Source: Blastomussa wellsi
Taxonomy: Eukaryota; Cnidaria; Anthozoa; Scleractinia; Plerogyridae
Reading direction: 5' to 3'
Assembly: GCA_947652115.1 (NCBI GenBank)
Contig: OX393567.1
Coordinates: 21,365,706 to 21,429,705 of the forward strand
DNA: 64,000 nt
The translations under genes were made by a program, and so were the position numbers. The notes beneath the pieces were generated by a model that saw nothing but the letters and a program-made list of their open reading frames with translations, searched no databases and was not told the origin of the DNA. Every line of letters starts with the position of its first letter. Position 1 is the stretch's first letter. This document shows, piece by piece, positions 15,701-25,864 of the stretch.

Positions 15701-18700
15701 CCAGAGCTGGTGCGTATGAATTACTGTACCCTGCGTTCTTAAGTATGTGGCCTGCCTAACTTCAAATTTTTAAATGCCGTATGACATCTCCTATGTCCTG
15801 AAGCAAAGTCTCTGATCATGTCTGATCTCTCAGCTCTACTGAGAAATAGGAAGCTGCGTACATCCGCAACTTCAAATTTAACCAAAATGAAAGCTATCGT
15901 TACTTCAGTCAGAAACATTTTAAAATTTAACATGGCTCTTATTCACAACTAACCGCAATCGAAAAACGATCCCTCAACCCAAAGCCACCAAAACAGACTG
16001 CTTGCAGGATGTAAAACTTCACAACCTCGTACCTTTTTCACCACCATGAAAATTTCCGAACAGTTTTCCGCTTAAAACCCACACACGTGGTACACCAGAG
16101 CTACACAAACACCGAGTGCTGGAAATAGAGACATCATGCCAATACCGCCCAATAAGGCCAAGTTTATATGAAAATAAAGATGGCCGTCCCGTGAATCCGA
16201 AACAAATATTGATACAAAATTAAATGATACATACAAGCGGCAATTTCATTGGTTATCGATTGATAGTATCCTAATTCTGATTGGTGTGAAATACATCGCT
16301 CGTCCACCCATCCATCCACCCACCCACTGAATAGCGACATACATCGTTACGCCGACTAAGAGTTATTTTTTTTTTGAAAAAATAACTCAAAAATTATATA
16401 AATTAAATACCTATCATAGGCAATTTGCACTTAACAGTCACACAATACAAAATAACACCTTTTTGGTAAGCAAACTATACTCTGGCACATGAAGTAGCTT
16501 TGGTTTAGATCCTGGTGGAGGGGGGTAACCTGACCCATGTTTGGATATGGGGGTACCACTGGAGGTTTGAAACCCTGACCCTGTCAAAAATAACATTAAA
16601 CACCTACCCTGTTTAGGACAAAGAATAGCTGAGCGATTTGAAGCTATAGTGCTAATATCTAGTCCTGGAAATGATCTTATGTTGACTGACGACCAGCTTA
16701 AGATTTCAGATGGCTTAAAACACGATGACAGTCTTGCAGCAATACCCTGTGTAGGACGGATCCAGACACTAATTCGGACAGACAAGCTGGCAGTGTAGGT
16801 TTTATTTTGGTGTGGGACTGGATATTCCTATATCAAGTGTTTAGACCACCATCTTGGATAATTTAGGAAAACAGTGGAGAGTTGGTGCAAGGGGAAAAAA
16901 ATTACCAAGGGAGTAGGAGTGAGGCATGAATAAACACTCGAACAATATGAATACCTCCAAAACTGCCTACACTGCAGACTCACTTGAGATTATAGTGGAG
17001 CTCCGGTGTCCCAAAGAGCTGCCAAGCGGAGCCCCATACTCATATGGGAAAGAAAACGAAACCCATGAGTTGATTTTCTTGTGGTTATCATGGCTAGCAG
17101 TATTGGCTCGTGGGCGCGTACACACGACGACAGAGTTGCCCAACATGGCGACCATAAATAGCCATGCCTTGTCAACACCTTGTCAGCCTTATCAGCTTAC
17201 ATCTTTGTTATAGGGCATCCACGTTATGGTCAATTGACGGCTGTCAAATCGAGGTATCTGCTGACCAGTATCACATGACCAGATCACAGGCTCAGGTTAG
17301 AACTCATCAAGGTAACATGTTTTTTTTTTTGAAGTTGACCGCTGACCAGGCATTGGTTTTCTTCATTGATCACGGGCTCAGGTCTGATTTTTTTTCTTCT
17401 GGCAACATTTTATAACTTTTTACGGTTCATTCTTAGCGGAAATTCTGCAATTGGAGTTGACTTTTTTAATTATTATTTATTTCAGAGAAATCATTAAGGA
17501 CCAGCAAAAATACGGAGCTCCGCTTTTAGGCTTGGCTAAATCTATATGTTATACCCTGTTAATGGCTGAGGGGCAAAAAAATATGCCCTGTCCAGCAGCA
17601 TGTCCCCATATAGGTCATACAGGGAAGTACATGTACACCTCCCAGGGGTTTTGGATGTCCCAGAAATTGAGAATGCAGCTTGCTCACCGCAAAGGCATTA
17701 CTTTGTACCATGTGACCGTTAGCTGCAAATTATGGCCTAAAGCAAGCCATTACCTTTGTACATCAGCTTTTGCATCGACACTGGTAAACCTGTGGGAAAA
17801 ATGCATTCATCACAAATGTAAAACTCAGGGGGTGTTTACATGATTATTGATACCTGGGTGACTTTTGTACTAGTGCGAGTTCATCCCGGTTCCCTGTTAC
17901 GGCTCTATAATCATTTACATGACGACACCACCAAATTGTCCAACCAGAACAAGTCATACCAGCGCAAGTTCACACCGGTTGCTGCACCAGAGCAAGATTT
18001 TCATTCTGGTACGGAAATTCATTCTGGTGCCATGTGAACACGGTATAATTGCTTGCTTCATATTCCTTTTTGGGCAGAGTTTACAGCAGTATAAAACTCA
18101 CACACCAATAAAAACTGTTTATGTAAACACAGTACAACTTTTTCTTCTTTTGTCTTAGCATAAAACAGATTTTGACATATATTGATCTCCTGAAGATTGC
18201 AATGATCTGCTGGGAGATTTAAAACACCCACATTGCATCCCCATCCCATACCCCTAGCCCTGTCCAAAAATTGTGAGTCTGCTTTCAAATTTATATTTTT
18301 TAACCGCAAACACGTTTATTTATTCAATATGTCAATGTTTTGACAGGTTTAAACTGACTGTTAATTAAAAAGCAAAATTATGACGTGTTACAAAGTAAGT
18401 CAGTCGTGTAAGATTAAGTCATGCTACAGAGATGACACAGGGAATTAAACGTGTGCCCAAATGTCATCAAACCTGTGAGATTTTCGATGTGGTGTTTTAG
18501 ACTATCAGCTGTTTCGTCCACAGGAAAGGTAACCTCGTAATTCTTCTTGTTCCAAACGACACGGAAACTTGCAGTCTCTCTACTCGACGTAGCTTGGTCT
18601 TCTTCTGTCGTGTCTTTTTCTTTCTCCTCCACGATAAAATCCTCTTTTGATTTCTCGTTCTTGTCTTCGGTTTTACCTTCGACATCAGCACTTTTTAAAC

Positions 18701-18909
18701 AACATTTTGGTCGACAAGGGTCCAATTCCAAACGTTCTCCCTCTAATTTGTCCTCGGCATCTGGGACTAATATAGAAAAAGAAAACAGATTAAAAAGTCT
18801 ATGTTAGAAAAAGGTTAAATAAGTCAAACATAGATTTTTGTGGCTGATTTCATTTTAATACGTCGGGAAAAAATAACAAAAAGAAATCACCAGAGCCTTC
18901 TTCCGCCAT
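10384..18909 (-). CDS. UBFD1: Ubiquitin-like domain protein UBFD1
   Basis: Nine exons join in phase to give 297 residues: 18891-18909, 18473-18766, 17754-17789, 13422-13568, 13037-13068, 12872-12937, 12415-12520, 11855-11937 and 10384-10494. The family has an acidic, low-complexity N-terminus, one ubiquitin-like domain (here about residues 78-150: FRVVWNKKNYEVTFPVDE, MQKLMYKGLVKDGSKTLREL, KMMVVGSTINDV) and a conserved C-terminal domain. Diagnostic C-terminal blocks are KKVLDKGKPDDVMPG, GMYNKYGGKVRLTFKLE, TEKIPMGSIKNVISEPIE and YWIYWVPAQYVDAIKDTILG. The human protein is of similar length (about 309). The cellular role is poorly defined; it has been linked to NF-kB signalling. Exon 3 is a 36-nt microexon. 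Exon 6 ends in nine consecutive A before the donor. The first exon starts at ATGGCGGAAGAAGG, 69 bp from NUBP1. Confidence 0.95.
10586..11197. mobile_element. Large foldback element in UBFD1 intron 8, interrupted by an insertion
   Basis: Left arm about 10586-10805 and right arm about 10822-11197 are inverted repeats. Examples are TTTAGATTCTACGACGAGAA against CTCGTCGTAGAATCTAAA, and TGGCGAAAACAAGTTATCAA against its complement. The right arm is split by a 167-bp insertion at 10854-11020. The arms carry no ORF. Confidence 0.75.
10854..11020 (-). mobile_element. Short retroposon-like insertion with 13-bp target-site duplication
   Basis: TTATCAAAATGGT occurs exactly at 10841-10853 and 11021-11033 and flanks the insert. 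Read on the minus strand, the insert begins GGGGGTAAGTTTCTAAAGAA and contains TCCGACGAAGTGCTAACGCT. It has relatives at 1200-1300. Removing it with one copy of the duplication restores the foldback arm. Confidence 0.8.
11197..11605. repeat. tRNA-like SINE with inverted partner and 39-bp direct repeat
   Basis: A tRNA-like head at about 11455-11527 has GGCTTCGTAGCTCAGTTGGT, a GTTTCGGATCC B-box-like block and TGAAGCC able to pair with the 5' end. It is followed by the SINE tail CTGATTTTTTCAGGCTTCTT and CAATTGCTTAAATTGG. An inverted copy of the tail is at about 11200-11290. A 39-bp segment at 11197-11235 recurs exactly at 11405-11443. Confidence 0.7.
12705..12753 (+). repeat. (ATT)n microsatellite
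   Basis: A trinucleotide array of about 49 bp with one interruption, inside UBFD1 intron 6 on the gene strand. Confidence 0.9.
14211..14292. mobile_element. Short foldback (MITE-like)
   Basis: A 25-bp perfect inverted repeat, 14221-14245 and 14258-14282 (CTCGTCCCCAGAGCCCGCTT and complement), with imperfect extension outward. It lies in UBFD1 intron 3. Confidence 0.8.
14915..15215. repeat. Dispersed repeat with inverted arms (family also at 2590-2850)
   Basis: The internal arms TTGAGAAGATAGATCAAACA / TGTTTGATCTATTACTTCTT and GTGTTTCATCGGCTATCCAA / TGGATATCCCGATGAAACAC fold back on each other around a CTCCGCTGCGCGTCG core. It is non-coding. Confidence 0.65.
15290..15725. repeat. Dispersed repeat of about 430 bp (family also at 40050-40560)
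   Basis: It shares AAACGGATCAAAT, GGTGAAAGATTTTGCATATT, TTTAATTACGAACGGT and AATATTTACCAGAGCTG with 40050-40560. Both copies have short open frames that are not conserved between copies, so it reads as a non-coding repeat. Confidence 0.65.
16500..16720. repeat. Dispersed repeat copy (family also at 5240-5460)
   Basis: It shares TGACCCATGTTTGGATATGG, AACATTAAACACCTACCCTG and GCTAATATCTAGTCCTGG with 5240-5460. It lies in UBFD1 intron 3. Confidence 0.6.
17530..17660. repeat. GGGTATG-family repeat fragment
   Basis: TTATACCCTGTTAATGGC, AGCAGCATGTCCCCATATAG and CATACAGGGAAGTAC match the blocks of the 5760-5850 and 49690-49850 copies in partial order. It lies next to the UBFD1 microexon. Confidence 0.5.
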
Positions 18910-18978
18910 GTTTGTCCCCTTCCCTAAAGGCCATGCGTAAAATGTATCTGTTGATTGCGGGCTCACACAAAATTCAAC
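18910..18978. promoter_or_regulatory. Bidirectional promoter region, UBFD1 / NUBP1
   Basis: Only 69 bp separate the divergent start codons. No TATA box is visible. Both starts lie in ATGGCGGA contexts that match the YY1 core in either direction. Transcription starts must lie in these 69 bp or inside the first exons, so the 5' UTRs are very short or overlap. Confidence 0.75.
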
Positions 18979-20682
18979 ATGGCGGACACGGACGTTCCGG
19001 AAAATGCTCCCGATCGTAAGTATGATCATGCCTTGTGCTTCGTGAATTTAAACAATTCGATCAGTTGAGTTTTTTTTATTACCTGAATTGATTATTTTTC
19101 CTTTCACTGACAGACTGCCCAGGAACTGGAAGTGAACAGGCGGGAAAAAGCAGTGCGTGCCAAGGTTGTCCAAATCAAAGTATCTGCGCCTCAAGCAAAC
19201 CCATAGGACCCGATCCAGGTAATCTGTCTACACGTGGTAACGTTTTTGAGTTTGCTTGATATTGAGATTTGCTAAAATTGCGAGTTCCTCTTTGTGTTCG
19301 CCAAGAAAACGACAAATCTAAATTTATGCATTGTCATCGTTTTTAGGTACCTGAAATAGACACGTTTTTACGTTCACTTTTCGCTGCCATGTTTCCTATC
19401 GAACTGCCTTCAGAACCCACAAAATACTGTTTCAGAAAACCTTATTTTTCAAAATTTCCTGGGTTGTAATACACCCAGGACCCCTTGGAGCTCATGCCTA
19501 CGGCCCTCATATGCACCCTTTCCCCATCAAAAACCCTGCCTATAGCCCTGTTGTTGTCTGATGTCATTTTACTTTCCTGGCGAAGGCAGGGAATTGGTCT
19601 GATTGCACATTATCAAAGTTTGCTGTACATTCCCTCTAAAATAGAGCTCTGGCAGCCCAAAAGGTTCCTTCAGGACTGGAGTCCTTTTACCATAGAATAG
19701 GAGAACCACGCACAGAAATAGGGGATCCATGCATTTCAGATAAATATGGAATATATTGATTAATGTAAACAGTGTGTATAATGAAATATATATATTTTTT
19801 ATTTTAGCTGTAGAAGAAGTTAAAGAAAGAATGTCTTCAGTCAAACACAAGATCCTGGTATTGTCAGGCAAAGGAGGGGTTGGCAAAAGTACCTTTACAG
19901 CTCATCTAGCACACGGGCTTGCAGCAGACGACAGTAAACAGGTAGAATTCATTTGATCTTTGTTTAATCGTTAATAAAATTGTTTATACTTTCTAACTTT
20001 CTAGTATAAAACCACTTTTACATAAATATTTATTCTTACTTGTTTTTAAACTAAACTCTGGTGACTAACTGCATATTTCAGATTGGTGTTTTAGATGTTG
20101 ACATTTGCGGCCCTTCTATTCCCAGAGTTATGGGTCTTGAGGGAGAACAGGTAAAATTTGTGGCCAGCCAGTATAACAGCCGGCATCATAAGCTTCCTAC
20201 TAATTGACTTCATGTCATATAAATCTTCGTGATTCTCGCGATTCTCTGTTTTTTCTTGGTTCTGGTGATTCTTTTGGTTTTTCAAGAACCACGAGAACGT
20301 TGAGAACCAGTCAACCACAGCTTACATTGATTAGAACTACGAGAACCAGAGAATCATGAGAACCATAAGAAGCAGAGAATCTCGTGAACCATAATAACTA
20401 TGAGAAGCACAAGTACCACAAGTACCACAAGAACCATGCGAACCACAAGAACATGGTTTTTGTGATTCTCTGGGTGATTCAAATGGTTCTTGTCGTCCTG
20501 TAGCTCTAAGGGTCACTGGTTCTTCTAGTTCACCTGGTTCTGATGGGTCATTGTGGTTCAACGTAAACCACCAAACACACCGTACTACATAAACCAGAGA
20601 ACTAAGATTAGGACCGCCGCCTGGTTAGCTCAGTTGGTAGAGCGCCGGACTGTTGTGCGGAAGGTCTCGGGTTCGATCCCCA

Positions 20683-20723
<41 letters not shown>

Positions 20724-23700
20724 GGTGCTGCCTTTGTTATGACATCTGCAAATGGTTAGACCTTCTAGTCTTCTCGGATAAGGACGAAAAACCGTAGGTC
20801 CCGTCTCTTGCATCTTCAGTGTTACGGTAAGCAGGGGACGTTAAAGAACCCATGCACTTCTCGCAAAGAGTAGGGAACGAGGTTCCCAGTGTTGTGGTCT
20901 GGCCTTGTCATGGGTTGGTGCTTAACATAGGGATAACCTCACTGCACCTTTCCCCCTTGGACGGACTTGTCCAAGAAAAATTGAGTATGAGTATGAGTAA
21001 GATTTATATTATACGAGAACTAAGATTTTTATTATACAAAGTCAAAACACACTAGTCAGTTCATGATGCCAGCTGGGGTTGTTACACTGGAGATCAACCA
21101 GATCATGTGGTGAATGTTCATATATATTTTTGGACCTTGAGAGTGGGTGCTTATTTGAGGCTAGGTGCTTATTAAATTTTCACCATTTTCAGTAAGTAGT
21201 AAGTTTATTTGCAACAAAACAAATAGTAACAAAACGCGAAGATGTCCCAAAGCAGAATTTTAACTGTTCATAAATATATTTTTTTAAATACTAAGAAAAC
21301 TCTGTCTTCAGGGAAGTCTCTTCATAGTACTTAATCAATTTCAATCTCATTGTCACTAACATCACTTTTGATTTAGCAAGCTCTTTCTCACTGTTTTTCT
21401 GTGTTTTTTTTTGGAGGGGGGGGGACTTGGCTGGGTGCTTATTCGAGGCTGGGCGCTTATTGACTTTTCCTACCTACAGGGTTATTTGAGGTTGGGTGCT
21501 CGATCAAATAAATATTGTATCCTTTACAGTGTAGGTTCTGATTGAGATGAAGGGTATTGACAATGTTGAGCCAGTATATCAAACTAAATAAACTGGAATG
21601 TTTAAAATCTTTGTTCGCAGGTACACCAAAGTGGCTCAGGATGGTCACCTGTGGTAAGAATGCATTTCGATGTAATTTATTGTGTCAGGCAGTGTTACTT
21701 TGAAAAATCTTTACATTAATTCATTCTCATACCCTGTCTGTTCTTAAGTTGCGTTGATACAGAAAATAGTTATTAATCATTTACTATTGTTGCTTTGTTT
21801 TTTCCACTCAGTATGTAGAAGACAATCTTGGTGTCATGTCTGTGGGTTTTTTGCTAAGCAGCCCTAGCGATGCCGTCATCTGGCGAGGACCTAAGAAAAA
21901 TGGTGAGACTAAGCCCTTCATCCTGATGGGAGGCATGGTCGAATAATGGTTAAAGATTAAAATAACAAAAATAAATTTACTTTGCTTAGTGAGGGTAGTA
22001 CATAATAGTCCTGCGAGTAATAATCCTGTGGTCCTTGGAGTCCCGATCAAATTGGAATTTAGAAATGACTTTGTTGTGGAGGGAGGAAAACCAGAGAGCC
22101 CTGAGAAAAACCCTTGGACAAGAACCAACAACAAACTCAGCCCACATATGACGTCTGGTCTATCAGATTCTTGCACTGGACTTGAGTTAAGTGGTCTTGG
22201 CACAAGCTAAGGCCATTCTGTTATGTTTCTTGGCAAGACGCATTATTCTTACAGTGCCTCTCCCACCCAGGTGTATAAATGGTTACTTGCAAATTAAATG
22301 CTTGCATTTAGGCCTTGTAGCCCATCAAGCATGTTATTGTCCTGGTTTCCACAGCATTAAGGGAATAGGGGTATTTCTACTAATCCCTGGATAGGATGCT
22401 TATCCTATACGGAGTTATTCCCCAGCATTTTAATATAGTGGTACCTCTATACACCCTGGTTGAGAGAGGCACTTTAACAGTTAAGCTTCTTGTCCAAGAA
22501 CAATGTACACAATGGTTCAAATCTGGATTTACATCACTGCACCTTCTACAACATTTTGTCCATTGTGGAGTAGAAATACTCCCAGCTAGTTCATGCTAAG
22601 GAAAGAAGTTGCTAAGCACTGACCCACCATGAGCCACTTGGCTTGAACGTAGACTTGCCTTACCATGGACAAATGGGAAGTGCTGGGCCTTTAACAGCGA
22701 GAGTAGCAGTGACGTAACAGTTGGTGTTGGTGGACACAAGCTGTGTGCTCTAGCCCCCCACTGCATTGTGTTCTAAGGCGAGACACTTCACTCTCACAGT
22801 GTATAAATGGGAATCAGTGATTGAATGGTTGGGGCAAGCTAACAGAATGCCGGGGAGCAACCCTGCGATGCACTAGCATCCCATCCAGGGGGAGTAGAAA
22901 TACTCCTAGCTATTTCATGCTACAGATACTGGAGTTTAACGCCAGCAGCTGAAGCCCTCCCCCCCCCCACCCTAAGAAAAAAGGTTTCTTGCAGATTGGC
23001 TTATTTTGTAGTTTATGTGTGGTTATGTTATTATTTAGGAGGTGGGGGCTCGCTGCCCGCTCTTTTTGGATAAAGCAAAGGTTGAAATTCATTGTCAGGT
23101 GCGCCATTTTGAGCCTGCCGTTTTTTCATGTGTACTAGACTTTCACAAAGTCCTTCGAGATGACTTCATGACTTTGTAACTTGTGGTCATCGCTTCGCTA
23201 TAGAGGGCGACTTGGTGCAAGTCTACAATACTCAACAGCAATAATAAACAGCATTGTGAGCTCTGCAAATTTCTTGCAAACAGAAATTTAAGTTTAAATT
23301 AAGTCAGTGAAACTTGAACCATCATTTTCATATCTGTTGTCATAGGTTTAATTAAACAGTTCTTACGTGATGTTGACTGGGGTGATGTTGACTTCCTTGT
23401 TGTGGACACACCTCCTGGTACCTCTGATGAGCACCTGTCAATCGTGCAATACTTGAGTAACACATATGTTGATGGTGCCATTATCATCACAACTCCACAG
23501 GCAAGGACATAAACCAGTTTATTAATTTTTCCAATGCAATGTGTCTTGTGGGCACTCTTAGAGACTGGGAAGTTATTCCTCTAGGGTTTTGTGTGTTTCC
23601 TGTCTGCAGTATTCACTCAGATTACATGCATGTGTACTGGTAATCATTACACTTAGTATGCTGCCAGACTCCAGATCAAGTAGACCATGTTTGAAGCCTA

Positions 23701-25719
23701 GGTCGCTCCAGACATTTTGCTTTCGTAGTGCCTCTGGTGTCTCGTCAGCCAGGTGTATATTAAAATGAACACCAGCGAATTTAATGTTGGAGGGTAACTT
23801 TGTGATGGACTAGCACCTCTTCCCAGACGCTTCACTGCTAAGGAAACTGGGACAAGCTTTGGCAAATTTTGGTTGGCGATTGTCCTATGTTATCTGACTG
23901 TTATTTGTAGCCCTGCTCCACCTGTGTTTTGCTGCAACTTTTATCCCTCCTCCTGGAAAAAGTTCACTGACAGTGTTGATATTATAATTACTTTTCATTT
24001 CAGGAAGTCTCCCTGCTTGATGTACGCAAAGAAATCAACTTTTGCAAAAAAGTAAAAATGCCCATAATTGGAGTGGTGGAGAATATGAGTGGTTTTGTGT
24101 GTCCAAAATGCAAGGTAACGGTGTTTAACAAAACAATTGTGGCTGGACTTATTTTTTTGTGTAGATTCCTTATTTTCCTTGTTGAATTATGGATTATGGA
24201 TTACAGATCCTTTATCATTGACATAAAAGTCAAAAATCCCACTTTTGAAACAATCTTAGTATTTTCGAGCTTGATTTGGACGGATTGCTCAAATTTATGA
24301 CGAAAGAACCCATCAATTGATAAAGTGGGTCACGTGTTTAACTTGTTATTTTTGCCTAATAACTGTCGCTGCAGCATTTTGTGCAGGGAGATAGATTTAT
24401 CATCCTGTCCCGTGGTGAGGAGGGTAGTGGTATCAGTAGTATCATTGGAACGTATCATTTCGGTTTATGGAAACTGGGCTAAAGTGCTGTTGAAGCTTTC
24501 TGTCCGCCCAGACTCATAGGATTGGAAACATGTAACCCTCCCACAATAAACCCGCTTTTGTTGTTTTATGTTGACACAGAAAGAGTCGCAGATCTTCCCA
24601 CCAACTACAGGAGGGGCACAGAAAATGGCGGAAGACATGGAAGTACCTTTCCTGGGAAAAGTTCCTCTTGATCCTAGAATAGGCCGCTGTTGTGATGAAG
24701 GAAAATCATTTCTGTCTGAAGTACCAGAGTCTCCCGCTGCCGATGCTTACAAACAAATAATTCAAAGTACGTTTTTTGTAATTACAGTTTCAGTAGATTG
24801 TTTTTTCACAAAGTAATCCGCGTTTTGTACGCGCACGTTTTTCCGCGCTTTGTTATCGGCTACGCTGGATTATCAGCGTTCTTTGTTATTGGCCAAAGTA
24901 ATTACTTTGGTTTTGGTTTCCTCTATCCAATCAGAAGTAAAACCAAAACCAACCATCAGTCCATGGTTTGCTTGCACACGTTTCCCACGCTTGGCGCCGT
25001 CTTCATGTAGTTGTTTAGAATTTTGCCATTGCCCCTTGTGATAACTTTGGTGTTGGTTTTATGACACTCAATGGAAGAACAGTTTCGTTCAAGAGACTGC
25101 CGAGCTCGCAAAATTGCTCCGACTATCGCTCTCTTTATTTTATGTTTGTTTGTTACTTTGGAAAATTGTAGGCTCTCTTTGTTTTGTTTTTCATTGTTTC
25201 GTTAGTAAAAAAGTGGCGCTCCCTTTTTGTTTTGTATCTGTTGCGTTACTGTTAGTGAACAGCGTGTTGTTTGTTGGTTGCGTTAGTGAATTGTGCGCGG
25301 CATCTTCTAAACCCACGAACGCCCCGAAACACGGAACACCGGAACAGCCGGGGTGTTCCGGTGTTTCTGGTTTTAGTACATGCCACTGTGCGCTGTTCAC
25401 GGGTTGTTTGTTACCGCGCGCGGTGTTAGTTAATTTTATTTTTGTTTTGTTATTTTGTCGTTAATTGTTACGTTAATGATTCGCGCTTTCCCTTTAAATT
25501 TTTGTGTTAGTGAATTGCATGGTCTTTGCTTTTCTTGTTTGATTGTTACCTTATTGAATCGCGCGCGTTTCTTTTGTGTTGGATCGTAACGTTAATAAAT
25601 CGCCCTGCCCTTTTTTGTGTGTGATTGTTTGACGTTGCTGAAAGGCGAGTAATGAATTCACTTCGTTTTCCTTTACAGAGATTTTAGATTACTGTTGGAA
25701 GAAACGGGAAGAAAAGTGA
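18979..25719 (+). CDS. NUBP1: Cytosolic Fe-S cluster assembly factor NUBP1
   Basis: Ten exons join in phase to 320 residues, equal to the human length: 18979-19015, 19114-19218, 19808-19941, 20082-20150, 21621-21653, 21812-21902, 23346-23500, 24004-24114, 24580-24766 and 25679-25719. The protein is a Mrp/NBP35-class P-loop ATPase that, with NUBP2, forms the scaffold of the cytosolic Fe-S assembly (CIA) pathway. Key features are the N-terminal Fe-S ligand pattern C14-x13-C28-x2-C31-x5-C37, the deviant Walker [10 protein letters not shown] (68-76), [10 protein letters not shown], the [13 protein letters not shown] motif, and the C-terminal C241-P-K-C244 bridging cluster site. Intron 7 starts with GC (CAG|GCAAGG) instead of GT. 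The C-terminus ([12 protein letters not shown]) is unlike the human tail. AATAAA lies 140 nt after the stop. Confidence 0.97.
20200..20470. repeat. Degenerate minisatellite, GAACCAYRAGAA-type
   Basis: In NUBP1 intron 4, imperfect units such as GAACCACAAGAACCATGCGA repeat about every 9-10 bases. The left end carries the complementary sense (GATTCTCGCGATTCTCTG, GGTTCTGGTGATTC), so the block can also fold. Confidence 0.7.
20610..21014 (+). mobile_element. Full-length tRNA-derived SINE with 13-bp target-site duplication
   Basis: GAGAACTAAGATT flanks it exactly at 20597-20609 and 21015-21027. The tRNA-like head (GGTTAGCTCAGTTGGTAGAG, B box GGTTCGATCCC) is followed by a body including TCCCGTCTCTTGCATCTTCA and a 3' tail of GAGTAT repeats. 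Truncated or partial relatives lie at 3025-3200 and, inverted, at about 41990-42180. It lies in NUBP1 intron 4. Confidence 0.88.
21140..21500. repeat. Repeat block with GGGTGCTTATT(C/T)GAGGCT motif
   Basis: The motif occurs at least four times (about 21148, 21165, 21431 and 21450), with a related form near 21480. It is interrupted by a stretch carrying a poly-G run near 21416. It lies in NUBP1 intron 4, just before the 33-nt exon 5. Confidence 0.55.
22030..22180 (-). repeat. SINE-like fragment (relative of 9120-9310)
   Basis: Read on the minus strand it carries CAGACGTCATATGTGGGC, TTTGTTGTTGGTTCTTGTCC and AGGGTTTTTCTCAGGGCTCT in the order seen at 9120-9310. It lies in NUBP1 intron 6. Confidence 0.5.
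22720..22910 (+). repeat. SINE fragment, CTCTCACAGTG / CCCATCCAGGG family
   Basis: Blocks GAGACACTTCACTCTCACAG, GTGTATAAATGGGAA, CCCTGCGATGCACTAGCATC and CCATCCAGGGGGAGTAGAAA match the family that is complete at 38824-39110. Fragments also lie nearby at about 22450-22620 and 23720-23860. Confidence 0.7.
24800..25010. repeat. Dispersed repeat related to 9530-9670
   Basis: It shares CGCGCACGTTTTTCCGCGCT, TATCCAATCAGAAGTAAAAC and CTTCATGTAG-type blocks with 9530-9670. It lies in NUBP1 intron 9. A small palindrome follows at 25336-25364 (ACACCGGAACA / TGTTCCGGTGT). Confidence 0.5.
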
Positions 25720-25858
25720 CCTGAGATTGTCACGTATCGAGGAGAAAATGTCCATCGTTCGGCGATAGTACATGAAAGATGTGAAGCTGAGATCGATAGC
25801 GCGACGGAAATCAAGGTATAAATTATCCGGTGGACAAGCTTTCTTGAGGATAAAGGAC

Positions 25859-25864
25859 AATAAA
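25859..25864 (+). promoter_or_regulatory. Poly(A) signal of NUBP1
   Basis: AATAAA lies 140 nt after the NUBP1 stop codon and is the first canonical match. Confidence 0.6.

Noticed and set aside
20610..20700. A functional tRNA gene
   Set aside because: A and B boxes are present but the acceptor and anticodon stems are poor and the sequence continues into a repeated SINE body with a target-site duplication.
18979..25719. A bacterial Mrp-type ATPase from contamination
   Set aside because: The gene has nine spliceosomal introns, the eukaryotic N-terminal four-cysteine motif and the length of animal NUBP1.
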